From the NCBI GenBank assembly GCA_022822625.1, contig JAJEAV010000050.1, positions 1-64,000 of the forward strand: 64,000 nucleotides of DNA, given 5' to 3'. Positions 61,966-64,000 of the stretch are shown here, in pieces (positions within the stretch are counted from its first letter, which is position 1; each line of letters begins with the position of its first letter). Origin of the DNA: Gammaproteobacteria bacterium (GTDB lineage Bacteria; Pseudomonadota; Gammaproteobacteria; Arenicellales; Poriferihabitantaceae). The translations under genes were made by a program, and so were the position numbers. A model generated the notes under the pieces. The model had not been told where the DNA came from, did no database searches, and worked only from the letters and a program-made list of their open reading frames with translations.

Positions 61966-63342
61966 ATGAACTATTATGAATCCATCATCGATACCATTGG
62001 CAATACCCCTCTGGTTAAGTTGAATTCCGTCAACCGTGGAGTTCCAGGCACCATATTGGCCAAGGTAGAGTATTTCAATCCCGGCAACTCAATGAAAGAC
62101 CGGATGGCCATCAAGATGATCGAAGATGCCGAAGCCAAGGGTGACCTGAAACCGGGAGGGACCATCGTTGAGGGAACCTCTGGTAATACTGGTATGGGAT
62201 TGGCTCTCGCTGCAATTGCCAAAGGTTATCGGTGTGTGTTCACATTGGCCGACAAGCAATCCCGGGAGAAGATTGATATTCTACGTGCGGTTGGGGCTGA
62301 GGTTATTGTCTGTCCAACTGCGGTTGCACCAGAGGATCCACGTTCCTATTATTCGGTGGCCCAGCGCATTACCGAAGAGACCGAGAACTCCTATTACCCG
62401 AACCAGTACAACAATCTGTCAAATACGGTTGCCCATTATGAAACCACAGGTCCTGAAATATGGCGGGATACCAAGGGCAAAATCACGCACTATGTGGCAG
62501 GTGTCGGCACTGGAGGCTCGATGTGTGGGGTGTCCCGATACCTGAAGGAGCAAAATCCGGATGTGATAACGGTCGGTATTGACACTTATGGTTCGGTTTT
62601 CAAGAAATACAAGGAAACCGGGGTGTTCGATGAAAAGGAGGTTTATCCATATCTCACCGAGGGGATTGGCGAAGATATTCTGCCGGCAAACGTTGATTTT
62701 TCACTGATAGATCATTTTGTAAAAGTCACTGACAAGGATGCAGCAATCATGACTCGAAGATTATCCAGAGAGGAAGGAATGTTTGTTGGATGGTCCTGCG
62801 GTTCTGCTGTTTGGGGAGCACTGGAGTGGGCAAAAGATCATCTGAAGGACGATGATGTCATGGTCATCATCTTGCCGGATCATGGTACCCGTTACCTGGC
62901 CAAGGTCTATAACGATGATTGGATGAAGGATCATGGTTTTCTTGAGAATCGAGAATATTCGACTGCCTCCACAATCATTTCGAAACAAAGTGGAGAGGAT
63001 GCACTGACCACGATATCGAAGGAGTCGACGGTAGCAGAGGCACTGAGTCTGATGACTTCCGCAAATATTTCCCAGTTGCCAGTGGTTGCCAATGATGAAT
63101 TTGTGGGTAGTCTTAGCGATACAGGGCTGTTGTCGAACTTGATTGATGATCCGGCAATCCGGGATATTGCGGTTCAGAAAGTAATGGAGCCGCCATTTCA
63201 GTTTGTGCCCGCTGATACGACCCTGGATGTCCTGTCCTCGTTGATCAATCGAGAGTGCCAGGCGGTTATGGTGCGGGATAGACAGGGGTTGCCGAGAATC
63301 ATTACACAGCACGACTTGCTTGAATCGATATCGGTGGCTTGA
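61966..63342 (+). CDS. cystathionine beta-synthase (PLP domain plus CBS pair)
   Basis: IGNTPLVKLNSVNRGVPGTILAKVEYFNPGNSMKDRMA, EGTSGNTGMGLA, GVGTGGSMCGVSRYLKE; C-terminal CBS-domain pair. Confidence 0.9.
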   Translation: MNYYESIIDTIGNTPLVKLNSVNRGVPGTILAKVEYFNPGNSMKDRMAIKMIEDAEAKGDLKPGGTIVEGTSGNTGMGLALAAIAKGYRCVFTLADKQSREKIDILRAVGAEVIVCPTAVAPEDPRSYYSVAQRITEETENSYYPNQYNNLSNTVAHYETTGPEIWRDTKGKITHYVAGVGTGGSMCGVSRYLKEQNPDVITVGIDTYGSVFKKYKETGVFDEKEVYPYLTEGIGEDILPANVDFSLIDHFVKVTDKDAAIMTRRLSREEGMFVGWSCGSAVWGALEWAKDHLKDDDVMVIILPDHGTRYLAKVYNDDWMKDHGFLENREYSTASTIISKQSGEDALTTISKESTVAEALSLMTSANISQLPVVANDEFVGSLSDTGLLSNLIDDPAIRDIAVQKVMEPPFQFVPADTTLDVLSSLINRECQAVMVRDRQGLPRIITQHDLLESISVA

Positions 63343-63368
63343 CTATAAAGAAATAGTTGAAATAACCT

Positions 63369-63905
63369 TTACCCATCACTTTTATCCTGGCAATTGAGTG
63401 ATGGAGGCAGAAGGCCGCGTTCGCTGAGAATGCGATCACGTAATACAACGCCTAGAACCCGCCGTACCCCTTCCAGTTCAAGTCCGTTATCAAATGCACT
63501 GGCCCTCATCCTGGCAAGCAATTTTTCGGATGGGACAAAATCAAGGGCATGTTTGAAAGCAATAGTCTGAATCTCAAACTGGTCTTTTCCTTCAGTTTTA
63601 TCGAAAATCAAAATCGCTTCGGACTCAACATCCGCCTATTCCTCCGCACCCGTTTCTCGAGATATACGCTGTCCGAGATCAGTCAAGCGTATCGGACTGC
63701 CTGTGGTGAGTGGTGGGGGCGGTGGAAGACGTTCGAAAATCTTGTCTAGTCTGGTTCTGACTTCATACATGAAATCCTTGAAGTTAGACCGGTCAGAATT
63801 GACTTCTCCGTACCATTTTCCAAATTTGAACGTAAAGCCAATGGTAGCCAGTGTTACTGAAATACCCAAAGCCCGAAAAACTTCCACGACGAATCCTCTT
63901 GTCAA
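63369..63905 (-). pseudogene. membrane-anchored protein of unknown function, interrupted by an in-frame TAG at 63636-63638
   Basis: 63905-63636 (FGKWYGEVNSDRSNFKDFM...SPIRLTDLGQRISRETGAEE*) and 63611-63369 are in the same frame, separated by TAG plus eight sense codons; both halves align to the intact 45856-46488 protein. Confidence 0.65.
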
Positions 63906-64000
63906 TCGGTTTCAACGAATGATATTAATTCCAACCTAAGTTCTACTTATACCATACTTTATTTACAGCAATTCTTACAGCAATTCTAGTTTTGCGGAGT

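Overview
The window looks like a proteobacterial (probably gammaproteobacterial) chromosome segment around the replication origin: dnaA (18137-19474), dnaN (19724-20887) and gyrB (21430-23844), with no recF between dnaN and gyrB. The dnaN-gyrB gap holds two perfect parS-type sites (TGTTTCACGTGAAACA), and DnaA boxes plus an AT-rich stretch mark the dnaA-dnaN gap as the likely oriC. From left to right: an IS1634/IS4-like transposase; a five-gene operon (DUF4856-like protein, sterol desaturase-family protein, FbpA/B/C-type iron ABC transporter) behind a near-consensus Fur box; an eight-gene envelope cluster (8731-17171) with a TolQ/ExbB/MotA-like channel, two vWA proteins carrying ExbD-like TM segments, a TM-PEGA-pseudo-FGE protein, a TPR protein and a lipoprotein, which is the best candidate for an undescribed system; the origin genes; PBP1B and trpC/trpG/trpE (no trpD) with housekeeping genes; a TctABC / TauE-SafE / acylating aldehyde dehydrogenase / acyl-CoA ligase locus suggestive of organosulfonate (sulfoacetate) use; mlaA, apaH, apeB and gluQRS; a Gabija-like anti-phage pair (OLD-TOPRIM nuclease + UvrD-like helicase) inserted before maf-rlmH-rsfS-nadD; and a cystathionine beta-synthase. 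A second copy of the unknown membrane protein at 45856-46488 lies at 63369-63905 and is interrupted by one in-frame amber codon. All family calls come from reading protein motifs by eye; no database search was run.
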